A stretch of 39,218 bases of DNA from an uncultured bacterium (GTDB lineage Bacteria; Bacillota; Clostridia; Oscillospirales; Oscillospiraceae). The notes beneath the pieces are model-generated. The model had not been told where the DNA came from. It did no database searches and saw nothing but the letters and a program-made list of their open reading frames with translations. The translations under genes were made by a program, and so were the position numbers. Within the stretch, counting starts at the first letter, position 1; every line of letters begins with the position of its first letter. Below, piece by piece: positions 25,040 to 33,154 of the stretch. The stretch covers positions 1-39,218 of the forward strand of contig CATKXO010000026.1 of the NCBI GenBank assembly GCA_949840775.1, in the 5' to 3' direction.

Positions 25040-26374
25040 GTAGGTCTTCAGCGCATCTTCCAGCGTTTTTGCAATCTCCCGGCGCAGGCTCTCCGGTTCC
25101 AGCACCTCCACGCTGCCGGCGTATTGCAGGGCGAACAGCTTCACCCCCGCCGGGGCAATGGACATGGATGCCTCCACCATGCCCCCAGGCCGGGGAGAAT
25201 ACTGGGGCACACTGCCGAAAAAGTCGGTGAGCACCCCCAGCATACTGTCCCTGCACAGCAGCCGCACCAGCGTCCGCTTTCCGGGATACATCACCGGGGA
25301 CCGGTCCCGGTACTCCTCCGGTTCAAAGTCCGGAGGCGGGGCAAACGTCTCTCCGGTCAGCTCCACGTTCAGGATGCGGTCCACCCGCAGATTCATCATA
25401 TCCCTGTTTTTGCCCACCAGGTAATAGTTTCCGTTGGACCACATGAGGGCGTAAGGTTCAAAGTCCAGCAGGCCGTTGTGCTTCCGCTGGACCAGCACCG
25501 GGGTCCAGCGCTGGTCCTTCTGCTCCAGGCGGTACTCGCCGTAGGAAACCCGGACCCTCCGCTTCTCCCGAATCGCCTGGTCCAGCTGGGCAATCACCAG
25601 GAACATAGCCCCGCTCCCCCGCTTAAAGGCGTAACGGGCCGGGGGACGGGACTGCTTTCCGGGGTGCAGATGGTTCAGGGCAGTGAGGAACTTTCTGGTC
25701 TGTCTCTCGGTGATAAAGGGATACACCTGCACCAGGTCGGAGAAGATGCGCCACTCCCCGTCGGTCAGCGCATTGGCCAGATAGTACCGCCGGGCCCGGT
25801 TGTTCCGCTCCTCCAGGTCCCGGCCTCCCTTCTCCCTCTCCCTTGCCGCCTGCCGCTCCTCCCAGTCCTCATAGGGAATCAGGCGAACCCGGCCGTCCTT
25901 TGTCCGCTCCTCCGCCACGCACCGCAGCCGGTAGGGAAAGGTCTTTACGTCTACCGGAAAACCCAGCTTGAGCAGCTTGTCCACGGTGGAGTAGGAGGGC
26001 GCCTTAAAGGGGGGCGCTGCGGCCTCCAGCGCCAGCCCCTCTCCGGCCAAAACCTGCCCCTCCGGGGTCTCCACCACGATATGGAGCGTTTCCCCCTCGC
26101 TGTAGGCGTTGACGGCGGTGAGCCGCTCCTCCTCGGCCACAACGCCGGGAAAGAGCCTGCCCATCAGCTCCCGCTCCTCGGGAAACAGGCGCTCGATGGT
26201 GTAGGAGGAGGGGTCCTCCTCCAGCCGCTTCAGGTAATCGCAGATTTCCCGCACCGTCAGCGGGTGCTTTGGACTGGCATGTCTGCGCAGAACCTCCCAG
26301 ATGGCCTCCAGACTACGGAAGGTATTGCTGTAGGGCTTTTTCCCTTCCTTCCTGGCGGCCTCACTGCTTTTCAT
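25031..26374 (-). CDS. WYL-domain transcriptional regulator
   Basis: The 447-residue protein has an N-terminal helix-turn-helix-like part (NTFRSLEAIWEVLRRHASPKHPLTVREICDYL), a long middle region, and a WYL domain at about residues 270-370 (RRVRVSYGEYRL, FEPYALMWSNGNYYLVGKNRDMMNLRVDRI). A C-terminal WCX-like extension follows. WYL proteins sense ligands, in some cases nucleic acids, and act as repressors or activators, often of stress or defence genes. It is longer than the usual 300-330. ATG at 26374 follows GGAAGGAGG. It has its own sigma-A promoter while four neighbours share a different element, so it is the obvious candidate regulator of the block. Confidence 0.88.
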   Translation of the reverse strand: MKSSEAARKEGKKPYSNTFRSLEAIWEVLRRHASPKHPLTVREICDYLKRLEEDPSSYTIERLFPEERELMGRLFPGVVAEEERLTAVNAYSEGETLHIVVETPEGQVLAGEGLALEAAAPPFKAPSYSTVDKLLKLGFPVDVKTFPYRLRCVAEERTKDGRVRLIPYEDWEERQAAREREKGGRDLEERNNRARRYYLANALTDGEWRIFSDLVQVYPFITERQTRKFLTALNHLHPGKQSRPPARYAFKRGSGAMFLVIAQLDQAIREKRRVRVSYGEYRLEQKDQRWTPVLVQRKHNGLLDFEPYALMWSNGNYYLVGKNRDMMNLRVDRILNVELTGETFAPPPDFEPEEYRDRSPVMYPGKRTLVRLLCRDSMLGVLTDFFGSVPQYSPRPGGMVEASMSIAPAGVKLFALQYAGSVEVLEPESLRREIAKTLEDALKTYRS

Positions 26375-26430
26375 ACCGTTTCCTCCTTCCCCGCCGGGCT
26401 GTCTTCTTGCAAAGCGGATCGTTTTGTTTC

Positions 26431-26459
26431 AGTGTACCATGATTTTCCGCAAAAAGCAA
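26431..26459 (-). promoter_or_regulatory. Sigma-A promoter of the WYL gene
   Basis: On the - strand, TTGCTT (26459-26454), 17 nt, and TACACT (26436-26431). It lacks the 16-bp shared element, so the regulator would be made independently of the genes it may control. Confidence 0.65.
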
Positions 26460-26460
26460 T

Positions 26461-26502
26461 GAAAACCGCCCGGAACGCCCCTCCCAGGGCCGCTCCGGGC
26501 GG
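26461..26502 (-). terminator. Intrinsic terminator after the AAA-2 gene
   Basis: CCGCCCGGA pairs with TCCGGGCGG around a GC-rich loop, followed by TTTTC, starting 5 bp after the AAA-2 stop. It ends the ankyrin C-VWA-MoxR-AAA-2 transcript before the WYL promoter. Confidence 0.7.
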
Positions 26503-26507
26503 CAGTC

Positions 26508-28337
26508 TCAAAAGCCAATGGACCGTTTATCCTCCATGGGCCGGGCCAGCAGACGCTGGGACGCCCGTTCCAGGTCTGCCAGGGTAAGCGTCTCATCCCG
26601 TCCCTCCTCCAGCACCCGCAGGGCCATCTCCTCCACCCCGCCCTGAAACAGCCGGCGGGCCTCACGTCCGTTGCCGAAGTCCTCCCCCTTCCGCCGGCGC
26701 AGCTCCGAGAAGAAGGAGCCGCATACCTCCCGGGCGCCCTCGGGCAGTGCGTAACCCTCCTTCTCTGCAAAGCTCTGGACAATCTCCCACAGCGCACCGT
26801 CGTCATAGCCGGGAAAGTCCAGCACCTGGGACACCCGGCTGGACAGGCCGGGGTTGGAGGACAGCAGCCGCTCCATCTCCCCCGGATAGGTGGCAAAGAT
26901 GACGGTGGTCTCCGGTTCCAGCTCCATGTGGCGCACCAGGGCGTTGACCGCCTCGGCGGCGTAGATGTCCTGGCCGTTGTCCAGCAGGGCCCCGGCCTCG
27001 TCGATGAAGAGCACGCCTCCCTTGGCCCGCTGGAACAACCCGGCCACCATGGGGGAGGTCTGCCCCAGATAGGCTCCAATAAGCTGCTCCCGGCCCGCCT
27101 CCACAAACCGGCCGGTGCCGCAGCCCTCCTCCCGGAGGATGCGGGCCGCCAAACGGGCGGTGACGCTCTTGCCCGTCCCCGGCGGACCGGAGAAGGCCAG
27201 ATTGCGGCACATGGGCTCCACGGCCATCCCCCGCTGGCGGCGGCGGTCCTCCAGGGCGGCAGCAGCCAGACGGCGGCGGAGGACCTGCTTCACCTGGGTC
27301 AGCCCTACCATCTCCTTCAGCTCCCTCCAGCCGGTTTTCCGGTCCTGGAAGGGGGTAAAAACCAGGTCCTGAGTCGTCAGCCTCCCCTTGCAACCCCGCT
27401 GGACCGCCCAGGCCACCAGACTCTCTAAATCGGTCTCACAGAACCGCTCCCCCCGGACCCGGCGGACCTGGGCCATCACCTGGTCCAGGTCTACCTGGTT
27501 CAGCAGCGCCTCCAGCTCCTGTTTCGTCCCCAGCGGGTTCATCAGGCCGTTGACCCTATCCCGGAGCACTCGGCACAGATAGTCCTGGCCGGGCTGTCCC
27601 ACCCGGCAGACGTGGTAGCCATGGGTGAAACGCAGCTCCTCCAGCAGCTCCAGGTCCACCTGTCCGGGACCCAGGGCGATAAAACGGTCCAGGGGATGCC
27701 CGGCGGCGTCCCGTTCCCGGCCGCAGGCCAGCTGGCGGAGCACCTGCTCTGTGAGGACGGAGCCGGAGGGCGCGGCAACAAGCACCGCCGGGGTGTCCAC
27801 CTTGGCCAGGCTGAACCGCTCCTCCACCCCGCCGTGAAGAACGGCAACCTTCTGCTTTTTCTCCTCCCTCAGCGAGGGGTCCAGCAGCTTGGGAGAGACC
27901 ACAGTGAGCGCAGTGGCCAGAGGATTCTCCGTATCCCGGTCCAGAAGGGCCTCCAGCCCGGTACTCTCCCAAAAATTTTCATCCTCACCATCCCGGTTGG
28001 CCCTCCCTGAGTTCCGCTCCAGCTGGGCAAAGGTGGCCAGATAGACGGCGGCCTGCCGGGCATAGTAATCGCTGTCGGTAAGCAGAATAACCTGGAGACA
28101 GCCCCTCCGCTCCCGAAACAGCCTCTCCAGAGGGACCTGGGCAAACTGCGGGGCCTCCCGGAAGGACCGCAGCAGGACCTCCCGGTCCATATGATCCAGA
28201 AGCGGCACATAGCCCAGCTCCTCTGCGGGGATGTCCGTCAGAGAGCACACATGGACCGGGCAGCAGGTGGGCGCGGGCTCCCTACGTTCAGCGGGAACGG
28301 ACCGGGCCCCAGATTCAGGGACGCAGTTGAGCTTCAT
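26508..28337 (-). CDS. CbxX/SpoVK-like AAA+ ATPase with C-terminal IGF tail (AAA-2)
   Basis: The 609-residue protein has an N-terminal half that may be a degenerate AAA-like domain (VILLTDSDYYARQAAVYLATF, no Walker A). An intact AAA+ module follows: Walker A SGPPGTGKS (about residue 381-389), pore loop GAYLGQT with Tyr-Leu-Gly, Walker B VLFIDEAGAL (about 442-451), sensor FATYPG, and SNPGLSSRV. The protein ends RSIGF, the same tail as AAA-1 but written in different codons (TCC ATT GGC TTT versus AGC ATC GGT TTT). Its ATG overlaps the MoxR stop by one base (TAATG). The tail and pore loop suggest an unfoldase that docks on ClpP; this is inference. Confidence 0.85.
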   Translation of the reverse strand: MKLNCVPESGARSVPAERREPAPTCCPVHVCSLTDIPAEELGYVPLLDHMDREVLLRSFREAPQFAQVPLERLFRERRGCLQVILLTDSDYYARQAAVYLATFAQLERNSGRANRDGEDENFWESTGLEALLDRDTENPLATALTVVSPKLLDPSLREEKKQKVAVLHGGVEERFSLAKVDTPAVLVAAPSGSVLTEQVLRQLACGRERDAAGHPLDRFIALGPGQVDLELLEELRFTHGYHVCRVGQPGQDYLCRVLRDRVNGLMNPLGTKQELEALLNQVDLDQVMAQVRRVRGERFCETDLESLVAWAVQRGCKGRLTTQDLVFTPFQDRKTGWRELKEMVGLTQVKQVLRRRLAAAALEDRRRQRGMAVEPMCRNLAFSGPPGTGKSVTARLAARILREEGCGTGRFVEAGREQLIGAYLGQTSPMVAGLFQRAKGGVLFIDEAGALLDNGQDIYAAEAVNALVRHMELEPETTVIFATYPGEMERLLSSNPGLSSRVSQVLDFPGYDDGALWEIVQSFAEKEGYALPEGAREVCGSFFSELRRRKGEDFGNGREARRLFQGGVEEMALRVLEEGRDETLTLADLERASQRLLARPMEDKRSIGF

Positions 28338-29815
28338 TACAGTTCCTCCTGTTCTGTGATCTGGGCGGCCAGGGCCTTCTCCATTTCCTCCGGGTCGAAG
28401 GAGACATCCCGCAGCAGCTGCTTGAACTGGGGGAAGTCATCCCCAGCCAGAACCCGCAGCACCGCAGCGCTGTCAGCAATGGTGTTGAACAAAAACTCCA
28501 GGTGGGGCTGGCCCTCCAGCGCTTTCCGGCAGACGGTCAGTATATTGGTGATGGCCGTCCCCGTCCGCCGGTATGCCTCCATACGGGGCTCACGGACCTG
28601 GGCGGCAAATTCCTTCTTCACCTGCTCCCAGCCGGCCGGAGCGTTCACATCTCCCATGGCCCACCTGCGCAGGATGTCCTGGGCGGGGCGGTCCGCCGGC
28701 CGTTCACACCGGGCGGCCAGCTCCTCGCTCAGCCGCTCCACCAGCGCGGGCTCCTGCTCCAGCTGCTCCGCCAGCTCCCGCAGCTGCCCATAGACCGCAG
28801 CGGCGGTGTCGTCCAGGCCGGCGGCCTCCTCCGCCATGGTCTGCACCCGGCGCAGAAGGGCGGACACCAGCGACCAGCTGCGCTGGAAGTTCATCCGTTT
28901 GATATCGGCCAGCGCCCTGGGGGAGGCTTCCAACACCTGCTCAATCGTCCCGGAGGCGATAACCGAGGCGTACTGGGTGTAATAGCTGAAGAAGGACCTG
29001 GCCACATCTCCCGCCTGGACATACTGGGCCGTCAGGGCCAGGTCAGGCTGCCGCCCCGTCATCTCCAGGCAGGTCATCATAACAGACAGGTCCTCCCACC
29101 CCCGGGCGGTCACCAGGGCGGTGCCCGCATCGTCCCGGCGGCAGACATAGAAGTGGTCCTTGTGGTTGTCCAGGTAAGACAGCACCACCGGATGGATGTT
29201 CCTGGTCTTGGCATAGGCCCGCCAGGCGGGATAATCCGGGACGATGTGGACCAGGCGCATCCGGTCGGCGGTGACCGGGTCCAGGTCGGAGGCCGCCCGG
29301 TTGTACTCCGCGGGGTTGCCTGCCAGCACCAGCATCCAGCCGTCTGGGATGGCGTGGGGCCCGAAGGATTTGTCCTGGAGCAGCTGGAGCATGATGGGCC
29401 GCAGGGATTCGGAGGCGCAGTTGAACTCATCCAGGAAGAGGATGCCCCCCTGTAGGCCGGTGTCCTCCATGGTTCGGTAGATTTGGGCGATGATTTCGCT
29501 CATGGTGTACTCCGTCATAGAGACAGTTCTGTCCCCCACCGTCCCCTGGACCAGCCGGGGCAGGCCGATGATGGACTGCCGGGTGTGGTGGGTGATGGAG
29601 TAGGACAAAAAGGCCAAGCCCTTGTCCCGGGCCACTTGGCGGACGATCTCCGTCTTGCCCACCCCTGCCGGACCCATCAGGCACACGGGCCGGGCCCGGC
29701 GGCGCTCCACCCGGTAGCGGCCCCGCTGGTCTCGGGCAAAGTAGATGTCGGCGGCCTGGGCAATGGTGTCCTTGGCCTGAGCGATGGTTACGGTTTCAAC
29801 AATTTGGCTTTTCAT
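28337..29815 (-). CDS. MoxR-like AAA ATPase
   Basis: The 492-residue protein has Walker A MGPAGVGKTE (residues 47-56), Walker B GGILFLDEFNCA (123-134), a sensor in WMLVLAGNPAEYN, and an arginine-rich DRMRLVHIVPDYPAW segment, as in MoxR/RavA-type ATPases. These usually work with a VWA-domain partner in chaperone-like remodelling. The C-terminal 200 residues are helical and unfamiliar; unlike the two CbxX-like ATPases it has no IGF tail (it ends EQEEL). ATG at 29815 follows GGAGG and overlaps the VWA stop (ATGA), so the two are coupled. Confidence 0.87.
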   Translation of the reverse strand: MKSQIVETVTIAQAKDTIAQAADIYFARDQRGRYRVERRRARPVCLMGPAGVGKTEIVRQVARDKGLAFLSYSITHHTRQSIIGLPRLVQGTVGDRTVSMTEYTMSEIIAQIYRTMEDTGLQGGILFLDEFNCASESLRPIMLQLLQDKSFGPHAIPDGWMLVLAGNPAEYNRAASDLDPVTADRMRLVHIVPDYPAWRAYAKTRNIHPVVLSYLDNHKDHFYVCRRDDAGTALVTARGWEDLSVMMTCLEMTGRQPDLALTAQYVQAGDVARSFFSYYTQYASVIASGTIEQVLEASPRALADIKRMNFQRSWSLVSALLRRVQTMAEEAAGLDDTAAAVYGQLRELAEQLEQEPALVERLSEELAARCERPADRPAQDILRRWAMGDVNAPAGWEQVKKEFAAQVREPRMEAYRRTGTAITNILTVCRKALEGQPHLEFLFNTIADSAAVLRVLAGDDFPQFKQLLRDVSFDPEEMEKALAAQITEQEEL

Positions 29816-31173
29816 TGCGGCGCCTCCTTCAAGGTAAAGTCAGTTTCATTCAGATACAGGGCGTTGACCCAGGGCGGGATGTCCGGTCTTCCCCACATGT
29901 ACTCATCCCCCAGCAGCAGAAAGGTAACGGGGTAGTCGGGGGCCTCCTGGGGAAAATCCCCGTCCCCGTCGGACAGATACAGCAGTCCCCTCACCCGTGG
30001 CATGAGCCCCTCCTCCCGGCGCCGGGCCACCCGCTCAAAGACCGGACGGAAATCCGTCCCGCCGAAGCCCTGGGGGGTAAAGTCCCGCAAAAAGCTGTCC
30101 AGCTGGTCCGCGCTCTCCAGCAGGACCTCCTTCTGGATTTCCGCGTCGCACTGGAGGGCCAGCACCCGAAAGGAGGAGGCCCCGGCGGAGATGTCCCGCA
30201 GCAGGCTCAGCGTCTCCCGCAGGAAGCGGCGGCACACCTCCCCGGAGCAGGAGCCGGAGGTGTCCAGGGCGATAACAATGTCGTCGGGAGCCGGGGGCTC
30301 GCTGAGCTCCGAGGGCTCCAGCAGGGGGATGTCCCCGTACTGCTCCAGCCCCAGGTAGTACCACCGGGGGTCGAAGCTGTCCGGGTCCAGCAGCAGACGC
30401 TCATTGGGTACGGCAAACCGCCGCAAAAACTGCTCATAGGAGATGCCGTTCTCCTCCGCCGGGTCCAGGTCTTCCATCAGCATCCCGGCCAGGGAGCCCC
30501 AGCTGTCGTTTTGCCGGGCCTGGCCGGCCATCTCGCCGCGCATCCTCCCCCAGTCCGGAGCTTCATCCCCTGCCCGGCCCGCTTGTCCGGCTTTCCCCTC
30601 CCCCCTCCCGGAGCTGCCCTCCCGCCTGCCTTCATTGGACTGAACCGTCCGCTCCACCACCGGAGGCGACCAGCGGCCGTGGTCGTCCTGAGCCACCTCC
30701 TGCGCCTGTGCCTCGCGGTATAAATTCTCCCGGAGCTCCTCATCCTCCCCGCACCGCTGTACCAGCCGGGCCAGGGGCAGGTCCGTATGCCAAAACCAGC
30801 CCGATACCGTCTGCCTGTGGTTCAGAGCCCCTATCAGCTCGTCGATTTTCCAATCGGCCGCAGTATCAAACAGGCCGGTATCGCTCTGAATCCTTCTGGC
30901 CGGCAGATGGCCCATCAGGCAGTGGAGGGTGACGTGGAGCAGCTGGCGGGCCAGACTGTTCCGGTCGGCCTGGAAGTCCCGAATCACCCGCTCCGGGTCG
31001 TACCACAGGCGGACCCCGTCGGTGGCCAGCGGCCCCGGGATGGGGCTGACCTCCTCCCGCAGGGCGTAGATGGGGGCCAGCATAATGGGACACTTCTGGG
31101 TGATATACCGCCTGGAGTAGAGCAATATCTTTTGGGCCAGCTCCCGCCGGTCCTGGGCATGTTCACAGCTCAT
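29812..31173 (-). CDS. VWA-domain protein with DUF2201-like metallopeptidase-type N-terminus
   Basis: The 453-residue protein has an N-terminal metallopeptidase-like region (RRYITQKCPIMLAPIYALR to QLLHVTLHCLMGH). His80 and His84 form an HxxxH, but the glutamate of a true HExxH is Thr/Leu, so peptidase activity is doubtful. A charged linker (residues about 170-210) follows, then a VWA domain with the MIDAS metal motif VIALDTSGS (about 299-307) and YLSDGDGD. It matches the VWA partner of MoxR ATPases. It overlaps ankyrin C by 11 bp upstream and MoxR by 4 bp downstream. Confidence 0.85.
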   Translation of the reverse strand: MSCEHAQDRRELAQKILLYSRRYITQKCPIMLAPIYALREEVSPIPGPLATDGVRLWYDPERVIRDFQADRNSLARQLLHVTLHCLMGHLPARRIQSDTGLFDTAADWKIDELIGALNHRQTVSGWFWHTDLPLARLVQRCGEDEELRENLYREAQAQEVAQDDHGRWSPPVVERTVQSNEGRREGSSGRGEGKAGQAGRAGDEAPDWGRMRGEMAGQARQNDSWGSLAGMLMEDLDPAEENGISYEQFLRRFAVPNERLLLDPDSFDPRWYYLGLEQYGDIPLLEPSELSEPPAPDDIVIALDTSGSCSGEVCRRFLRETLSLLRDISAGASSFRVLALQCDAEIQKEVLLESADQLDSFLRDFTPQGFGGTDFRPVFERVARRREEGLMPRVRGLLYLSDGDGDFPQEAPDYPVTFLLLGDEYMWGRPDIPPWVNALYLNETDFTLKEAPQ

Positions 31174-32539
31174 AATCCACCTCTTTTTTCACATAGGCCA
31201 GTAGCATCACCCGGTTAAGGCGGGGGTGCTCCTTGTTCACGCAGAACCGCAGCAGGGCCTCCGGGTCCTCCCCGGCCAGTAGCTTTCCGGGCTGGAGCTG
31301 CTCCTCCACCTGCTCCGGTGTACCGTAGAGCAGCAGGCTGAGGGCCAGATTGCTGATGATTCCCTGCGGGTCGGTCCTCCGCTGAATCATGGCGCAGTTC
31401 TGAAAGACCAGCTCCAGCTCCTCCGGGTTCGTTTCCCCGGCCAGGAACTCGTGGACACAGGTGTGCCGGTCCACGGCGGGGATGGGCCCGTACGGAAGAC
31501 GCTCCAGCCAGAGCCGCAGGGTTCTGAAAAACGCCTCGTTCCCCACCGTATCCGGAAAGCCCCGCAGGGGCACCTTCCGTCCCTTGATCCGCTGAATCCA
31601 GGGTCCCAAAACGCGCTCGGCCAGATTCGCCTCCTCGTAACACCACAGGAAATAGCTGACCAGCAGCTGGCAGGCCCGCCATCCCCGCAGGAGCTGGGGA
31701 CAGGCGGCAAGCAGGCAGTCCAGGGTCAGAACCCGCTCGGTCAGCTCCTTCCGGTTTTCCTCGTCCAACTGCTCCCCCTCCGGCTCCGGTATCCTGTCCG
31801 GAAAGTGTTTCAGGACCCGCTTCCCCTCCTTCAGAGAAACCCCCCGTTCCCGGCAGATACGGCGCACCAGCGCCCAATTCCCGGTCCGGGCAGCGTGGAC
31901 CATTGTCAGCTGGTCCGGGATGGGAACCGGGTCCCGAAAGGTGGGGTCCTTCCCCAGCAGCCGGGGAGCCGCAGCCTGGAGGCAGAAGTCCAGCATAGTC
32001 ATCCCGGAGTCTGCAAGGCTCCAGCAGGCCAGCAGCCGGGGGGTCAGGGCAACGTCCAGCTCCGGCTCCCGGAGCAACCGCTCCACACATCGCAGGGCGC
32101 CCCCCTCCATCGCGGCCTCCAGCGGGGAGATATACCGGGGACGGCGGTACCGGTTGACGTTTCCGCCCCGTTCAAGCAGAAGGTCCAGCAGGTCCGCCCT
32201 GTCCATGCTGGCCGCCTTCTCCACCAGGCCGTATTCATGGCTCCAGGACTTCTTGTGCAAAAACCGTTCCAGCGGGGGACTGTGGTCCAGAATCGCCGTA
32301 AACGCCCGCCGGTTCAGCCCCGCGTCCAGGGCGGTCATACACACCTCAAAGGCCGTATCCGGAAAAAAGGGCTCCTCCCGCTGCCGCAGCAGGGCGTAGA
32401 TGGTGGGGTAAACCCGCTTCCGAATGGCCTCCTCCAGCCGGCTAAGGGTTTCATCATACCAGCTCGGGGGTTCTCTGCCGAACAGATCGAACATAGTACC
32501 GTCCAGATTCAGCTCCGGCGCATTCCATATTTCGCTCAT
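31163..32539 (-). CDS. Ankyrin-repeat-like protein C
   Basis: I start at ATG 32539 (MSEIWNAPELNL), which has AAAGGAG 8 nt upstream; the open frame reaches 32572 without a better site. The 458-residue protein has ankyrin-like helix pairs, clearest at about residues 108-165 (LVEKAASMDRADLLDLLLERGGNVN, then SPLEAAMEGGALRCVERLLREPELDV). The rest is helical without a known motif. No signal peptide or membrane segment. It is the first gene after promoter element P2 and overlaps the VWA gene by 11 bp. Ankyrin repeats bind proteins, so a scaffold or substrate-selecting role is plausible. Confidence 0.8.
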   Translation of the reverse strand: MSEIWNAPELNLDGTMFDLFGREPPSWYDETLSRLEEAIRKRVYPTIYALLRQREEPFFPDTAFEVCMTALDAGLNRRAFTAILDHSPPLERFLHKKSWSHEYGLVEKAASMDRADLLDLLLERGGNVNRYRRPRYISPLEAAMEGGALRCVERLLREPELDVALTPRLLACWSLADSGMTMLDFCLQAAAPRLLGKDPTFRDPVPIPDQLTMVHAARTGNWALVRRICRERGVSLKEGKRVLKHFPDRIPEPEGEQLDEENRKELTERVLTLDCLLAACPQLLRGWRACQLLVSYFLWCYEEANLAERVLGPWIQRIKGRKVPLRGFPDTVGNEAFFRTLRLWLERLPYGPIPAVDRHTCVHEFLAGETNPEELELVFQNCAMIQRRTDPQGIISNLALSLLLYGTPEQVEEQLQPGKLLAGEDPEALLRFCVNKEHPRLNRVMLLAYVKKEVDYEL

Positions 32540-32562
32540 CTTCCAATCTCCTTTCTGTATCC

Positions 32563-32598
32563 AGATTACCACCCGGACAGGGGCAAATTTTATGAGCG
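32563..32598 (-). promoter_or_regulatory. Shared promoter element P2 (before ankyrin C)
   Basis: CGCTCATAAAATTTGC (32598-32583), then exactly 14 nt, then TAATCT (32568-32563), 24 bp before the ATG of ankyrin C. It lies 14 bp past the stop of ankyrin B, so the block has at least two leftward transcription starts. Confidence 0.75.
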
Positions 32599-32611
32599 AT
32601 TTCTCTCTGAA

Positions 32612-33154
32612 TCAGTCCATAAGCTCCCGGACGGGCTGCCCTCCGTACATCTCCAGCAGCAGGGCACACTCCTCCTGGCCCGCCAGCAGGGCCACATCCA
32701 GCGGCGTGACGATGGGAGCCTCGTCCGAATCCACCCGCAAAGTATTCATCCCCGTGGAGCAGTCCAGCCCGTTCGGGTCGGCCCCCAGCTCCAGCAGTGT
32801 GCTCAGGCAGGCGGCAGAGCCCATCTGGGCGCACCGGGCCAGGGCATTCAGCTCCCCCTTGCGGTCCGGATAGGTCCGGGGGGTGAGAAACATCTCCGGC
32901 TCCATCGGATACAACAGCTCCACCATCTCGGCGGCATCATACTTGCAGACCTGCAAAACCAGCTGCTTAATGCTGCTCTCATTGAACTGGCGGGTGCTGC
33001 CGGCCAGCCGGTCCAGCTCCTTCAGCCACCACTCGCCCCACTCCTGGCCCATTTTTGCTTTCAAATACAGGCCAATCTGGTAGTGGTCCACCCCCTCCGG
33101 GTCCTGGGGACACCAGGTATATCTGGGCCAGGGCCCCTTAATCTCACAGTTCAT
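32612..33154 (-). CDS. Ankyrin-repeat-like protein B
   Basis: The 180-residue protein carries ankyrin-like repeats in its C-terminal half: ALARCAQMGSAACLSTLLELGADPNGLD, then TPLDVALLAGQEECALLLEMYGG. The N-terminal half is aromatic-rich (KGPWPRYTWCPQDPEGVDHYQIGLYLKAK in part) and unfamiliar. ATG at 33154 follows AGAGGAG and overlaps the end of ankyrin A by 11 bp, so the two are translationally coupled. Cytoplasmic by sequence. Function unknown; protein binding is likely. Confidence 0.78.
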   Translation of the reverse strand: MNCEIKGPWPRYTWCPQDPEGVDHYQIGLYLKAKMGQEWGEWWLKELDRLAGSTRQFNESSIKQLVLQVCKYDAAEMVELLYPMEPEMFLTPRTYPDRKGELNALARCAQMGSAACLSTLLELGADPNGLDCSTGMNTLRVDSDEAPIVTPLDVALLAGQEECALLLEMYGGQPVRELMD

